Source of the DNA: Ceratothoa steindachneri
Lineage: Eukaryota > Arthropoda > Malacostraca > Isopoda > Cymothoidae
Direction: 5' to 3'
Assembly (NCBI GenBank): GCA_963969495.1
Contig: OZ018330.1
Coordinates: 66,412,907-66,476,906 of the forward strand
Length of the DNA: 64,000 nt
Numbering within the stretch: position 1 is the stretch's first letter; every line of letters starts with the position of its first letter. Below are positions 22,898 through 33,750 of the stretch, one piece after another. Made by a program: the position numbers and the translations under genes. The notes beneath the pieces are model-generated. The model saw only the letters and a program-made list of their open reading frames with translations. It did not search any database and was not told where the DNA came from.

Positions 22898-24208
22898 AGG
22901 GTCTTTCAACAATAACGCTCGAGCTTTGTCAAGCAATCGTGGCCATGTTGTAAGAGCAACATCTGGTAACCTCATTGTGAACTTTTCAGTAGTACTTGGC
23001 AAGTCACGATGTAAAGTTATAGCGTTAAAAAGTGTGTGCAAATCATTAAATGTTATTATTAAAATCAGTGCTCCGTTCGACAAACGTTCCGCGCATTACG
23101 TGATTTCTATCCTCGCCACAATCGTTCCGCCGAATCAACTGTTCGACGCTCGGTGGCCAAATTCGAGGCAAAAGGGTCATTCAACAATCAGCCAACACCC
23201 ATACGTCGCCGAAACGCAAGATCTACTGAAAAAATTGCTGTTGTGAATGAGAGTGTAAGGGAAAATCCGAGGCAGTCAATTTCTCGTCGTTCACAAGAAC
23301 TTGGATTTTCTGCGACTTCAGTTTGGCGAATTATGAGTAGAGACTTGGGTCTGCACCGTAAAAAATCCAACTTACCTAGGAACCTAAGGTAAACGACCCT
23401 AGACAAAGCCGTGTGTTCGCTGATTGGGCTCTAGAGCTGTTGGAAGTGGCCCCAAATTTCCCCCCAAAATTCAGCTTCAGCAACGAGTCCCATTTTTGGA
23501 TGAATGGATTGTTGAACAAGCATAATTGTAGGAATTTGGAGGAAAACAATCCAAATAAGATACACCAGCACCAATTGTATCCCAATAAAGTCACTGTTTA
23601 GTGCAAGTTTTCGTCTAACGGAAACATCGGTCCGTATTCTTTTGAGAACGAAAATGGGATTGCCATAACCGTCAACGGCGACACCTACAGATTGATGATA
23701 AGCAACTCCTTGTGGCCTTAATTGGATTATATGCCTGATATAGATACTGACGATATTTAGTTCTAACACTACGGCGCTACATGCCACACTGCGCACGCCA
23801 CGATAGACATTTTGCACCAGCAATTTCAGGTAAGGGTCTTCTCGCGTGGCGGCGACGTCAACTGGCCACCGAGACCATGCGATTTAACGCCATTAGACTA
23901 CTTTCTTTGGGGCTACCTTAAATCGCAGGTTGATACGAATAATCTGCAAACAGTTAATGTCCTCAAAGTCAACATAACGAACACTATCCAGCAAATTCAG
24001 CCAGGTTTATGCGACAAAGTCATCGAAAATTGGGCCTCCCGAATACGTTGCACCAAGTGAAGCTGCGGCAGAGATTTGAACGATGTCATATTCCACACTT
24101 AATGCTATAAAATGTACTTTCAAAATTTAAAATAATTCGAGTGCATATATCACATACAACTTGTTTTATTTACATTTAAAAATCGAGCGACCTTATTGAA
24201 AGTCCCTT
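22898..24208 (+). mobile_element. Mariner-like DNA transposon with TIRs and TA target duplication
   Basis: The left end is AAGGGTCTTTCAACAATAAC and then GCTCGAG. The right end read in reverse is AAGGGACTTTCAATAAGGTC and then GCTCGAT. This makes imperfect TIRs of about 27 bp. Both ends are flanked by TA (22896-22897 and 24209-24210), the target duplication of Tc1/mariner elements. Total length of about 1.31 kb is normal for an autonomous element. It lies inside a Gypsy pol relic and is therefore younger than it. Its transposase is in the plus orientation and inactivated. Confidence 0.85.
23075..24085 (+). pseudogene. Mariner-like transposase, inactivated
   Basis: The N-terminal helix-turn-helix region reads KFEAKGSFNNQPTPIRRRNA, then VRENPRQSISRRSQELGFSA and SVWRIMSRDLGLHRKK. 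The catalytic core reads FADWALELLEVAPNF, FSNESHFWMNG, then VNGDTYRLMIS, GATCHTARATIDIL, GDVNWPPRPCDLTPLDYFLW and a C-terminal KVIENWASRIRC. The first catalytic Asp is Asn (SNESHF, where SDEAHF is usual; AGC AAC at 23471-23500). The second lies next to a stop in a disrupted *HYGATCH. The third (TPLDYF) is intact. Frame changes occur near 23390 and 23600. The motifs resemble a mariner lineage common in arthropods, annotated elsewhere as Tc3-like. Confidence 0.85.
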
Positions 24209-25064
24209 TATAACCTCGAGAGGACAAATTCCGTCAGGAGAAATGTTGTGTCCAAGAAAATGGAATTGCTTAACCTGAAAGCGTTGAGTAGGATACCATA
24301 CTCTTCCAAATGAACGAAGAAAATATTCGGCTAACAATTAAGATTCAATCAAAAGGTCACTTATATAGCAAAATACGAAAAGAAAACCTCTCAGAACATG
24401 ATCCATGAAATGTTGGAAGTTTGACCACTATTACGTATACCATAGTGGATACGAAACATTGTAAAGATCTTAAAAGGCGTGGTAAGAGTTGTATTTTGGA
24501 TATGTATCATCTGAGTGAATAGAAACCTGGATAAAAGAACGAATCAGCGCAAGTTGTGAAAGGATAAAACAACCGTAAAGAGCAGACAGTTAAAATAAGA
24601 GAGGTACAGCAATTGGGTTCTTTTCAGGTATAGTCTATGCGTTCACACGTAATATTCCTCTAAAGCACAAATTACATAAATTGTAAACTTCGGTACATCG
24701 TAAAGTGGAGTGGCCCAAGGGGTTACTCCTGCTTTATTTAGGAAGTCTATCCGAGTCTAATTTTTGCGGATAAGAGAATAAAGGAAGGCAGGTCGCCTGA
24801 TTCCGATACACCACGTTGTGTTTAATATAACTATCATTCGAAGGTAGAAGGGGAAGATCGGGAAGCTCTTGCAGAAGGCGGTGGAATTGGTGCTTGATGG
24901 TAGGGAGATGGACAGAAAATAAATAACTTTTTGAAGGGAAAAAACAGAGGGTAGTAGAGTTTGTACGTTCTATGAGGAAAGGGAGGGGGAGAGTCAACCA
25001 AGAGGACATTGGCAGAAAGGAAATCAAGACCTAATATTGGACAATCTACTTTACTTACAATGAA

Positions 25065-25875
25065 AGTCCATTAAAACACGATGGAGCACAAGAAATCTAA
25101 GGTTACGCCTTTCATAGGTCCTAATATTCAAGGAATTTGAGGCTTTAAGTACTAAGCTGGAGAGAGAAGAAGCTTTATCCGTGTGCAGGCCGGGGTGACA
25201 CTGCATTCAGAACTAGTATTACTCTGTTAAGAAAAATCAGAAAATGAGTAAAAGATAGGGAAAGTATGACCATCTAAGTAAATAAAGAGGGTTCAGATGA
25301 GCCATACCCTTTTACTACTTGTCATTTAAGTTGAAATTAGTTAATGAGATAGAAGGACTTGGGGCATTAGAATTATAATCTGAGTGTATTGATTACACTG
25401 GTCGACAAATTTTAACTTTTTTCTTTTAAGTAAAGTTTGAGACCTGTTCTTGGGCAATTCGGTGTCACTGAGTTTAAAAATGGCAATAGTTCTATCACGT
25501 CAAGTTTTATATTTATGAACTGGTCCATATTGGTCCCACTCATAGTATCAGGCTATCTTATAGCCGAGTAAACGTAAGTGGGGGCGTTTGGTATTCTTCT
25601 TATTTTATTTTATCTATGTACTTAGCCTTCTCTTTGTGCACATCTATGTAGATATATAAAGCAATTGTGTATAATATAATTTATGTATTTTCAGATTTGT
25701 TTTATGAACTAACATTCAGTAGAATGGACTCATTACGAAGGAAATGTTTGAATTCTGCTAACTCGTTTTGCTGTAGATGTGGTTGTTTTATTGCACCAAA
25801 TTAAAGAATGAACATTGGTATCTTTGTGAAAAGAGCCTACTTGGCTTACTTTAAGTTTGAATTTGGTGATCAGGA
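25065..25875. other. AT-rich spacer, nothing recognised
   Basis: I found no ORF, repeat or terminal structure of note between the Gypsy relic and LINE copy B. Confidence 0.4.
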
Positions 25876-26117
25876 TAAACCGTGGGCCCGCACAATGTTT
25901 GTATGCACAATGTTTCCTTTTGGGGACATTGAGCCATCCTTATAAACAAGCACTGTTCCAGCGTGACAGTAAGTTTGAATCAAAAATTTCAAACGCAATA
26001 CTCCCGGCGCTATAGAAACCTTGGGGGCAGCGACGTGGCGACAAATAATCAAAGGTTGTACCATCCAGGGTAGCGTCCTGAACAGAACCAGGGGTACTAA
26101 AGTTCCAAGAGCTAGAC

Positions 26118-27745
26118 CTAGTTCTCGAAGGAGTTTCCTAGCCCTAAACCCAAATGGATTAGGGTTGACTGGCGACTCTTGGAGGCATAAGCATCGTCGA
26201 GATCAGCTGCGGATGCAGTGAGAGCTGTTTGCAAGTGAGAGAGGTGCCAGGCTCTTGAGTACAGGCGAATAAAGAACAGTGCACGGCCCAGACCGAGTAG
26301 TATCTTCCCAAAATAGAGAAGTAAACTCTCAATGGAGGAAATGTGGAAGGCAGCAGTCACTAGGCGAAGGACGGTGTGGTGGATCAATTCCACCTTCTGC
26401 AATACACGCTCAGCTGCTGATGCATAAAGCTCGCATCCGTAGTCGAGCTTCGAACGAACAAAAGACCGATGAAAAAGTAAGGCAGTAGCAATATCAGTGC
26501 CCCAGGCGCTGAACGTCACTAAACTAAGAATATCAATGACGTGGATACAAGAGACCCTAAGGCTGCATCTATGAGCCTGCAAGGTGAAGTGTCGGTCAAT
26601 TACAATACCAAGGAAACGGTGCGAGTCCAACACTTACAGACGCACTCCATCGAGAAATAAGTCTGGGTCAGGGTGGAGCCGTGGATGGCGGCAGAAGTGC
26701 ACCACCGTGGTCTTGGCCAAGTAAAGCCGAAGCCTGCGCGCTTTGGCATAGCCTGAGTGGGCATTTGGGCCCCGCTAAATGAGATCTAAAGGTCGTCCAC
26801 GTGGATCGTAGCGAGAACATCTTCGGGCAGCATTAAGGTGACGGCAATGGTCCTCAGGACAAAGAGTGTGACATCAGGAAAACTTCCCTGCGGTAAATCC
26901 TTTCTCTGATCCATTGGGGGAGAGAGGGCTCCCCCCACTAGTATGCTGAATCGACGATCTCCTTAAAATTCAGATATAAGGATTGGGAGGCATCCTCTCA
27001 CTACCATCGTGTTGATAGTCTCCATGATATCGTATCGCCATGCGGTATCATAGACCTTCTCCCGATCGAAAAACACGGTGGGGTAGTGCTTTCTACAAAC
27101 GGAGTTCCCACAGAAGGCATTTTCAGTTAGAGCAGAGCATCAGACGTGAAGTGGAACCTACGGAAGCCGTACTGTGTAGAAGACAGATCACCTCCGCGGT
27201 TCAGAAAAGGCTAATCTAACATTTACCAATTACACCATCAACTTGTGTACACAGGAGGTTAGAGAGTTGGGCGGAAGCCGGCCAGGCTACAATGATCTCT
27301 CCCCGGTTTGCGATTCACGAGGAATCTGTGAGAATAGCCTCTATCTAGATCCTGTTAAACAAATCTTACAGAAACGCCATGCTTCGCTGACCCAGGTGTT
27401 GAAGCATGGCGTATGGAACATCGTCTCGACCATGGGCGGTGTCCTCGCATGAAGCAAAAAAGAAACGCAACTCACTCGGAGTAAACATGTCGTTGAAGGT
27501 TTCTCCGCATCTGGAAGTAAACTCCAGTGGGCATTTAATACTGGCTGAGCAGCATACCAAGTAGAGAATGCGGAGAAAGCGGTCGCAAAGGATTCCGATG
27601 CGGCCGCAAGGTCCGAGATTACGATATCATTCACCTGGAAACCGGAGGGTATTCCTGCGAGAACTTGCCCCGAATCCTTTTGACTCTTTTCCACACCTCT
27701 GCTAGAGGGGTCTTCCCTATAAGTGAAGACACGTATGCCCACCAA
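26118..27745 (-). pseudogene. LINE copy B reverse transcriptase relic
   Basis: RT fingers lie at 27560-27366 (CEDTAHGRDDVPYAMLQHLG), matching copy C. A palm remnant near 26792-26803 reads HVDD (CAC GTG GAC GAC), so the catalytic double Asp is still encoded here while copy C has YVDN. The 171-residue frame at 26633-26118 is the thumb and connection: LDSHRFLGIVIDRHFTLQAH, WGTDIATALLFHRSFVRSKL, DYGCELYASAAERVLQKVEL and IESLLLYFGKILL. Frames are broken between the domains. Confidence 0.75.
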
Positions 27746-28063
27746 GGAAAGTGGCGGACGTGCTTCAAAATATACCGGAACCTAGACCTAGCTCCATGAA
27801 GTTCACCCAAAGTGATGTCGTTCGGGCGGCGCTTATAGCCCATTTAGGCATAAAACTTTTCTGTTTGAGGGCTGTCCTACACTGGTCTGACCAATACGGA
27901 AGAGGTCAGGATGAAAAAGGCCCAGACATTTTAGGAATAGTAGTTAGACAGACGGTGATGCGGGTGTCTAAGAAGAACTCTACGGCCTCATCTAGCGACA
28001 TAAACACCTCGATTGAGACAGAGAAATCAGTCATTTCCTGAAATGCAGACCACCACGCCCGCG

Positions 28064-28561
28064 TCAAGCACGTCCAGGGTGGGCTTCTGGGCGACAGCGG
28101 CCCAGAAAATGATATTTAAATAGAAAAGTGAATACTACCATGTAGATCATTGAGCTCCCCCCCCCATCAAAATTTAGGCTGTGCCACGGGAGAGCATAGA
28201 GATAGAACAAGGCAGGAAAATGAAGCGGTTTTCGGGGAGTGATGCGTAAACTCATCCATATTTAGGACACCCATCTCAAGCTCGTCAATAAGGACTTGAA
28301 TCCTGTGCTTAATCGACTAGTCTCCCCAGAAATGGTGTCTACTGTTCAGATCTCCAAACAAGGGAAAGTGCCTCGGCATCCGTGCCACGGCGCGGCTGAA
28401 GTCCCCCGTGTCGAATCGGCTGACTGAGGAATGTAAGCGAAAATAACATTATACCTCCTGTGCAGGTAAACCTGCACAACTACTGCCTGAAAGTATGTAT
28501 CTAAAGCAAAGAGTAGAACGGAGACATCATGCCGGGTGTAAATAGCGCATCCTCCTGCCAC
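28064..28561 (-). pseudogene. LINE copy B endonuclease relic
   Basis: The minus frame at 28561-28346 (AGGCAIYTRHDVSVLLFALD, VYLHRRYNVIFAYIPQS) corresponds to the middle of the AP-endonuclease domain, whose family pattern is GGxAIYxR..., then VxVxxxxxxxxxYxPP. 28255-28064 (SLRITPRKPLHFPALFYLYA) is the end of the domain and matches copy C at 10499-10287. Confidence 0.6.
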
Positions 28562-29399
28562 ACCCCCATCCCGTGGTGGGGGGGGGTCGCAAAACCCTTA
28601 TACCTCGGGAGGGTTGGCAGGGAGCACGCGCCCACCATGGTGTCCTGCAAGGTGTCCGAGCCTTTGAGGCCTCCTCACAGTTGGTTCGAAGTCCCCGGCA
28701 ATTCCATTAAATGAATTTGCTCTCCATGCCTAGCTCGGAGAAGATGCGGGGGCTCTCTTCGAAGATTAGACCCTCATAGGAATAGCCGTACGCTTCCCGC
28801 AGGCAGAACCTTTGGTGCTATTGGCCGGAAAATGCACTGAAGGTGCTGTCGCCTTAGAGGACTTATCAGGGGAGATTCGGCTCGCCATCCGAGTCTTTAC
28901 CTCCCTCCAACTCGAAACTTTAGGCAGGGGGGCTTCAAAGGCGGGGTCCTAATTTTGGAGAATCCACCTTCTCCTAGCCACCCAGCCTACTACTAGGTTT
29001 GGGCGAAGGAGACGAAATTCCTTTAGTGCTGTCCTCCTTTCTGCGGGGAGCTTTAGGATCCCAGAAAGATAGTCTCACGACCAACTTCAGGGGTGTTGCC
29101 TTCTGTGCGTCTAACGAATCGGTGGTTGCGCGCGGACGTTTTGCCTTATGGAAAATGGTCGCGCTGGGGGAGGGAGGTGAAACTCTTGTCTTAGCTTCTG
29201 CTTTGTGTGAACCCATTTTGCCGCCAGCTATACCAGGAAACCACCCGGGGTTGGTAGAGCCCGCAGAATGGTTCCAATAAAGCACGGAAATGACTGCGCC
29301 CGTAGCCCTGGAGAGACATAAGACTACCCATGCAGAGCTGAGCGCGCCAGGACCACGTCCTGGGTGGAACGGCCAGGATTTCCTTCTGAAGGAGATACG

Positions 29400-31018
29400 C
29401 ACTACATTGATTCAAAGAAGTGGGTTGCAGCTTCATGAAATTGACCCACTTAGCCACATACGATTTGTACTTATCATGTGCGGCCTTGGAGCAAATTACA
29501 TCAGGTAACCCCGACTTTGCTCTTCTACACAGGAGCGATTAGTATGACCGAAGCGGTGACAGTAGTAGCACCTACGGTAAAGTGGCACGAATGTCTTACG
29601 CGGTAGCGATACCAACCGGCACACACCAACTCAGGGACCGTGTCACAATCGAACGTGACAAAGAGTGTAGTGGTGGGTCTCGAGGTGCCTCCTTGTTTTC
29701 TCATCACACGTTCAACCTTGACCGCTCCATGGTCCTGCAGCTAGAAGGTAATGGCATCTATGGAGTAGTCTATGAGTTCCCTTGCCTAAACTACTTCTTT
29801 CACGAAGTTCATGGTAGAGTACGGCGTCACACTCGCCAGCGTGCCAACAAGTGTCCGGAGGGCACTAATCATGGCCGCCTTGTAAGGATTTGACGCATTC
29901 GCCAGAGGGGTAATGTCCTTTGAAACGGTTGATCTTCGGATCTCTATAAATCATGCTAGCTAACGCTCTCCTCTGAGGGTTCATGTTACCCTTAGGTAAC
30001 ATGCTGCAATCAGTGGAGCAAATGACGAACAAGCGTTTTAAATCAGCGTGCTCAAAAACTCTAAATAACCTCTGAATGGGGTGGCCCCGACGTAATCGAG
30101 GCTTTGCTTTGCAAACATTTGCTCTTAGTCTAGGACTCTCCATCCGCGGAAGCAGCGTGACCGGAAGTGCGGAACTTGGCTTGGTCGCATACTGAAACGG
30201 CAGCGGTCTCGTCCAACCACGTAGCATCCCCGGAGGGAGAGGACCCCATGAGTATTATTTGTCTTTTTTTTTCTTCAGGAGAGGAGGGCGGGGAATGAAC
30301 TCGCTTCTCTAATCCTCCGGTAGGAGCCCCTAGGCCAGATGCACCGGCCTCAGCAAGATCCTTCTTTGAAATTAATAAGGTCTTGGCTGTTATAGAGGCA
30401 CCAGCCGGGGGCGGAGATCCCTCCTCTCCTTGTGAGCCCTTGGGGACCCAGGCCATTAGAGGACAAACTTGCATAGTGGCGGAGACGGGTATTGTGCTTG
30501 GCACCGAGCCCAGGTTCGACCTCATGGAAGATCCTACCGTCTAGGTCGGAGTAACCTAAGGAAGCGTGTCCTTCTCAGGGAGTGCCTTCATCTGGCAACC
30601 ATCATCCCCAGACATCACGAAACACATTAGAGGTTCCTTTTTAATCAAATGCTGAGGAACCGGCATCTATCAAGGATGAGAGAGGGATCACGTACAGTAA
30701 CCCCAATGTAGGCTCTTAGCCCACAAGTGCAAGATGTTAGGGGGCAAAGACCGCCGGGCCTGCCATCCCTTTACGCCCCTGAGGAGGTTGGCCGTATCGA
30801 CGCGCTTCTACCGGAAGCAGTCAATTTTTAGCCACCTACGTGCTTTCTTGGCAGTCTCTTGTTAAATAAAATAAGGGACTGTCGCTGGACAGAGGAAGGC
30901 ACCTAAGGGCGTCTCCAGATAAGGTGGTGAGGGGGAGTCCCCTACATCCGTAGGCCTGCGAGAGGAGTAAGCCTCCTCTCCGGTAAAGGAAATTCAGAGA
31001 ATTCCTTGAGAAAACCAA
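29400..31018 (-). pseudogene. LINE copy B ORF1 relic
   Basis: Minus frames at 31018-30836, 30525-30130, 30227-29865 and 29457-28974 give pieces of the same ORF1 as in copy C. RLFVICSTDCSMLPKGNMNP and QRRALASMIYRDPKINR match the RNA-binding part of copy C (FLVIRSTDGT; QQRRALATVIGREPKVIR). The zinc-knuckle region near 29400-29530 is recognisable at DNA level only and its cysteines are largely lost. Confidence 0.65.
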
Positions 31019-31667
31019 GAGGGGGGTGTCAATTTATTCAGTGGAGCTGTCCGAAGGAGGCTCCGGTGCTGTTCGGGGCGAAAATATAGGGCGAGTATAA
31101 GCTTTATTCTTTAAATCATCATTGGACATGGTGACCCTGTAATTCTCACGGGATCCAAACGCTCATCACCCCACGCAGTAGCCCGCTCTGCGTGGTGTGA
31201 AGACGGGTCCGGCAAAAGAAGCTGCCACCATTTGAGGCGACTCCTCCCGCCCAGAGGCCTGGCCGCCCATCACCATGGCGGCTTTACTTTAGGCACCGCT
31301 TAAAATTGATAGAGAGATAAAGGATGAAGAAAGAAAATGTGAGGAAGGTGAGGGTTGGGATGAAGCAGGTTTTTTAAAACTCACCTCCACAGGCTGGAGC
31401 TCAGGGATGAATGAACGTTGTCTCCTCCCCGATCAACCCAAATCTGGGATAGTTGGGTGAAAGGTGTCTGGTCGTCGTCTAACTGTGAAGTTAGAGGCCA
31501 ACCAGAGAAGGTTATAGGAGCGGTTGTAGGAAAAGTGAAGAAGTAAGGTAAAAACACAGTCTGTGAGAAAGAAGGAGAAGAGGCTAAGCTAGGGCCGGAC
31601 CTGGTGCTGAGTCCCGTCAGCACGCCGGCCAGAAAGGCCAATCGCCCCTTCCCTTACGGGGAAATGA

Positions 31668-32515
31668 TTAAGGATTCTCAACACGGCTTTACTAGGGGCA
31701 AAACGTGTTTGACTAGTTTACTGTCTTTTCATAGAATGGTGTAGGGAGCACCAGATAAGAGGAAAATAAAGATATTGCTTATTTAGATTTTATGTAGTAA
31801 GGCTTTCGAGACGGTGCCACACTTAGGACTGTTGAATAACGTTAAACCACATGGGATCGATAGAAGTATTTTTAGTTGGATTTAGGAAAGAGTATTAGGA
31901 AAGTCATAATGTCAAAGAGTCTTAGGGGCCCTGATAAATTAAGACTTTCTGCTTAGAAACCAGAGCATAAGTGCTAGGAATAGAGCTAACTAATATTGTA
32001 TTGTGTTTTGTTTTATTGAGAGGAGAGTAAGTAATAGGAATTTTGATGTTCTGAAAGTATACCTGGTATTAGTTAGGCCTGTTCTTGACTTAGCGTTGCA
32101 ATTTTTAGGCACATAATATTGGAAGAATATTGCTTGACTTGAGTCTGTGCAACGAAGGAAGCCGAATATGATTCATGGATTGAAGATCTTACCTAATAGT
32201 TAGAGACAAGAAAGTTAAACTCTATACTTTAGAAAGGATAAGAGTTTAAGGCGATTTAATTGTAGTCTTCAAGTGGGTAAAATGTTATCGGAAACATAGG
32301 TATGGTACTTATTTTTAGTGAACAGAATAGGAAACGTAGCATTTAATTTGGACAAGTTTAGGTTTAGGAAAAAAATGAGCAGAAATTGGTTTACAAATGA
32401 ACTAGTTAATGAATGGAATTGGCTCACTAGTCGTATGATAGAAGCTTTCTCCATAGAGAGTTTTAAGAATAGATTAGCTAGATTTATAGATGAGAATGTT
32501 AGTAGGGACTGAACT
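31668..32515 (+). pseudogene. CR1-like LINE fragment (RT palm to 3' end of ORF2)
   Basis: Plus-strand reading gives DSQHGFTRGKTCLTSLLSFH, then a degraded DFxKAFExVPHLxLLNNV segment and GIDRSIFSWI. After a gap follow VYLVLVRPVLDLALQFLG, LESVQRRKPNMIHGLKILPN, SLRRFNCSLQVGKML, and finally the frame at 32318-32512 with NWFTNELVNEWNWLTSRMIE and FKNRLARFID. This is the canonical CR1/L2 order QHGFxxGRSCLTNLL, FDxVPH, LVRPxLEYxxQxW, QRRxTKMIxGLRxLxYEERL, LRRGDLI, FxxRVVxxWNxLP. The catalytic FADD region is not readable. The fragment starts directly at the 5' end of LINE copy B. Confidence 0.75.
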
Positions 32516-32559
32516 GTTTGACGAGATAGTTAGCTGCCGCGTATAGGCTATTGATTAGC

Positions 32560-33625
32560 ATTCTGTAGACTCCTTCTTTTAGTCATTATGTTTGGGTTAA
32601 ACCAGCCTTTTATACCTCGATTCTCCTTTAGATATTTCCTGGTAGAAACTCTCACCATGCTCGTTGCTAACGGCACCCAGATTTGTTGAAATACACTCTA
32701 GATGAGAAAACAAGGAGTGCATTTTAATTAATAAAGGACATCCATTATCCCAATCTTTCATACGCTAGTATTGTGTTGTTTATAAAATTACCATAGTTTT
32801 TAGCTCTATGATTTCCAAGAAAGTTCTGTACGACTTACATAAATGACTCACAGGCCAACAGCTCCAATGGATTCAGTTTATCTCTGAATTTGCTATCAGA
32901 CATCAATTATCGTTCAAGTCCAATGAAAATGCCTGCTTTTAGTTTTGCATCACATTTCCCTGCACCAAATTTTACTATTAGGTATTGGAAGCCTCAACTA
33001 TCGAGTTTCATTGCCTTTTTGCAATGTTTTTAATTAGACCGAGTTTAATGTGAAGGGATGGAAGGAAAATATTTTGCGGCTCTTTCAGTGGTAAATGGTG
33101 CACATTATACCGACGAATTATGTTCTCATCTCGTTCAGACAAGTCTTTTACAGCGAAATGATGCTGTCATCGCAACTGATTCATACACACAAGAAGCACA
33201 GTTTTGGTATATCCAACCTCAGACCTAGGAGGATGGAACTCATCTGGAAAATACCACAAATATTCCACTTGTAAACTAAGTAATTAATTCCTTTTAGAAG
33301 GAGTTACATCGAGTTTATAAGATTCTTTCATACTGGCAGAGTGACCGACAGGAATTGAAGGAATTTCGTTGCCATTATATAACACGGATATGAGGATATC
33401 CTTACTTGAGTCCATGCACAATCTCCATTCTTTAATCGTCTGCTCGTCTCCTAGATTTTGCATGATTGCATTGACGTCAGTACAGAAACAAGAAAGTTTA
33501 AATGTTTGCCCGTTAAAACATAAATTTTCGTGGCGTGAACGGAAAAGGGAAATTTTAATACATTCTTTTAGGAGACTCAATTGCTGTAGTCTGGATCCCA
33601 AAACTTTTACCTTCAGCATTAACAA
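32560..33625 (-). pseudogene. Arthropod transposase-like ORF family ('DSSK' family), copy 1
   Basis: The minus frame at 33625-33284 reads LQQLSLLKECIKISLFRSRH and CTDVNAIMQNLGDEQTIKEW, then RLCMDSSKDILISVLYNGNE and IPSIPVGHSASMKESYKL. Further frames downstream read GYTKTVLLVCM, HHFAVKDLSERDENI, NIFLPSLHIKLGLIKNIAK, SDSKFRDKLNPLELLACESF and VVQNFLGNHRAKNYG, ending in HGESFYQEISKGESRYK. I recognise this as a family of uncharacterised proteins that recurs in many copies in arthropod genomes, usually about 500 residues with WRLFxDSSKxSLKxVLLHNG and GERFHQDIKEMExRYQG signatures. The copy number suggests a mobile element, but I know of no proven biochemical function. Frameshifts and stops make it a pseudogene. 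Confidence 0.7.
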
Positions 33626-33750
33626 TGATTGGTCTCTAAATAAATCTTTTAACTCTTCTCAATTAAATACACGTGACATTTTAAAAAAATCAATTACGGA
33701 CCTTTGCCCGTAGGCGAATCAGGGAATTTATCGTCACATGTGTTAAAGTA

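Larger units (their letters stand above)
22560..25060 (-). mobile_element. Gypsy-type LTR retrotransposon pol relic, interrupted by a mariner
   Basis: On the minus strand, 25027-24734 reads a protease-end and linker segment (TNSTTLCFFPSKSYLFSVHL, HRLLQELPDLPLLP). Degraded RT follows (TIPEKNPI, LIRSFIQVSIHSDDTYPKY) and then, at about 24420-24215, FQHFMDHVLRGFLFVFCYI, SDLLIES, FHFLGHNISPDGICPLE. This is the order HRLL..EFPEL, RT palm with YIDDLL, and FLGHxIxxxGIxPL of Gypsy pol. The YIDD box is YISD. After the mariner insertion the minus strand resumes at 22896-22840 with GIPLSFFTDNKPLVGAIT, an RNase H segment (usually TDHKPL). About 100 residues between RT and RNase H are missing. No LTRs were found. 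Confidence 0.75.
25880..31665 (-). mobile_element. I-like LINE, copy B (minus strand, 3' end missing)
   Basis: Same family and orientation as copy C. The 5' end at about 31665 aligns with the 5' end of copy C (13931). The body continues through ORF1 (about 31020-29400), endonuclease (28560-28060), RT (27745-26120) and stops at about 25880, just where copy C enters RNase H. RNase H, the C-terminal finger, the 3' UTR and the A tail are absent. Loss of the 3' end is the opposite of normal LINE 5' truncation and points to a later deletion or rearrangement. Its 5' end abuts CR1-like RT sequence within a few bases. Confidence 0.82.

Noticed and set aside
33284..33625. Host gene exon
   Set aside because: The family continues downstream on the same strand with frameshifts and stops and has a second truncated copy at 52 kb, so it behaves as a repeat.
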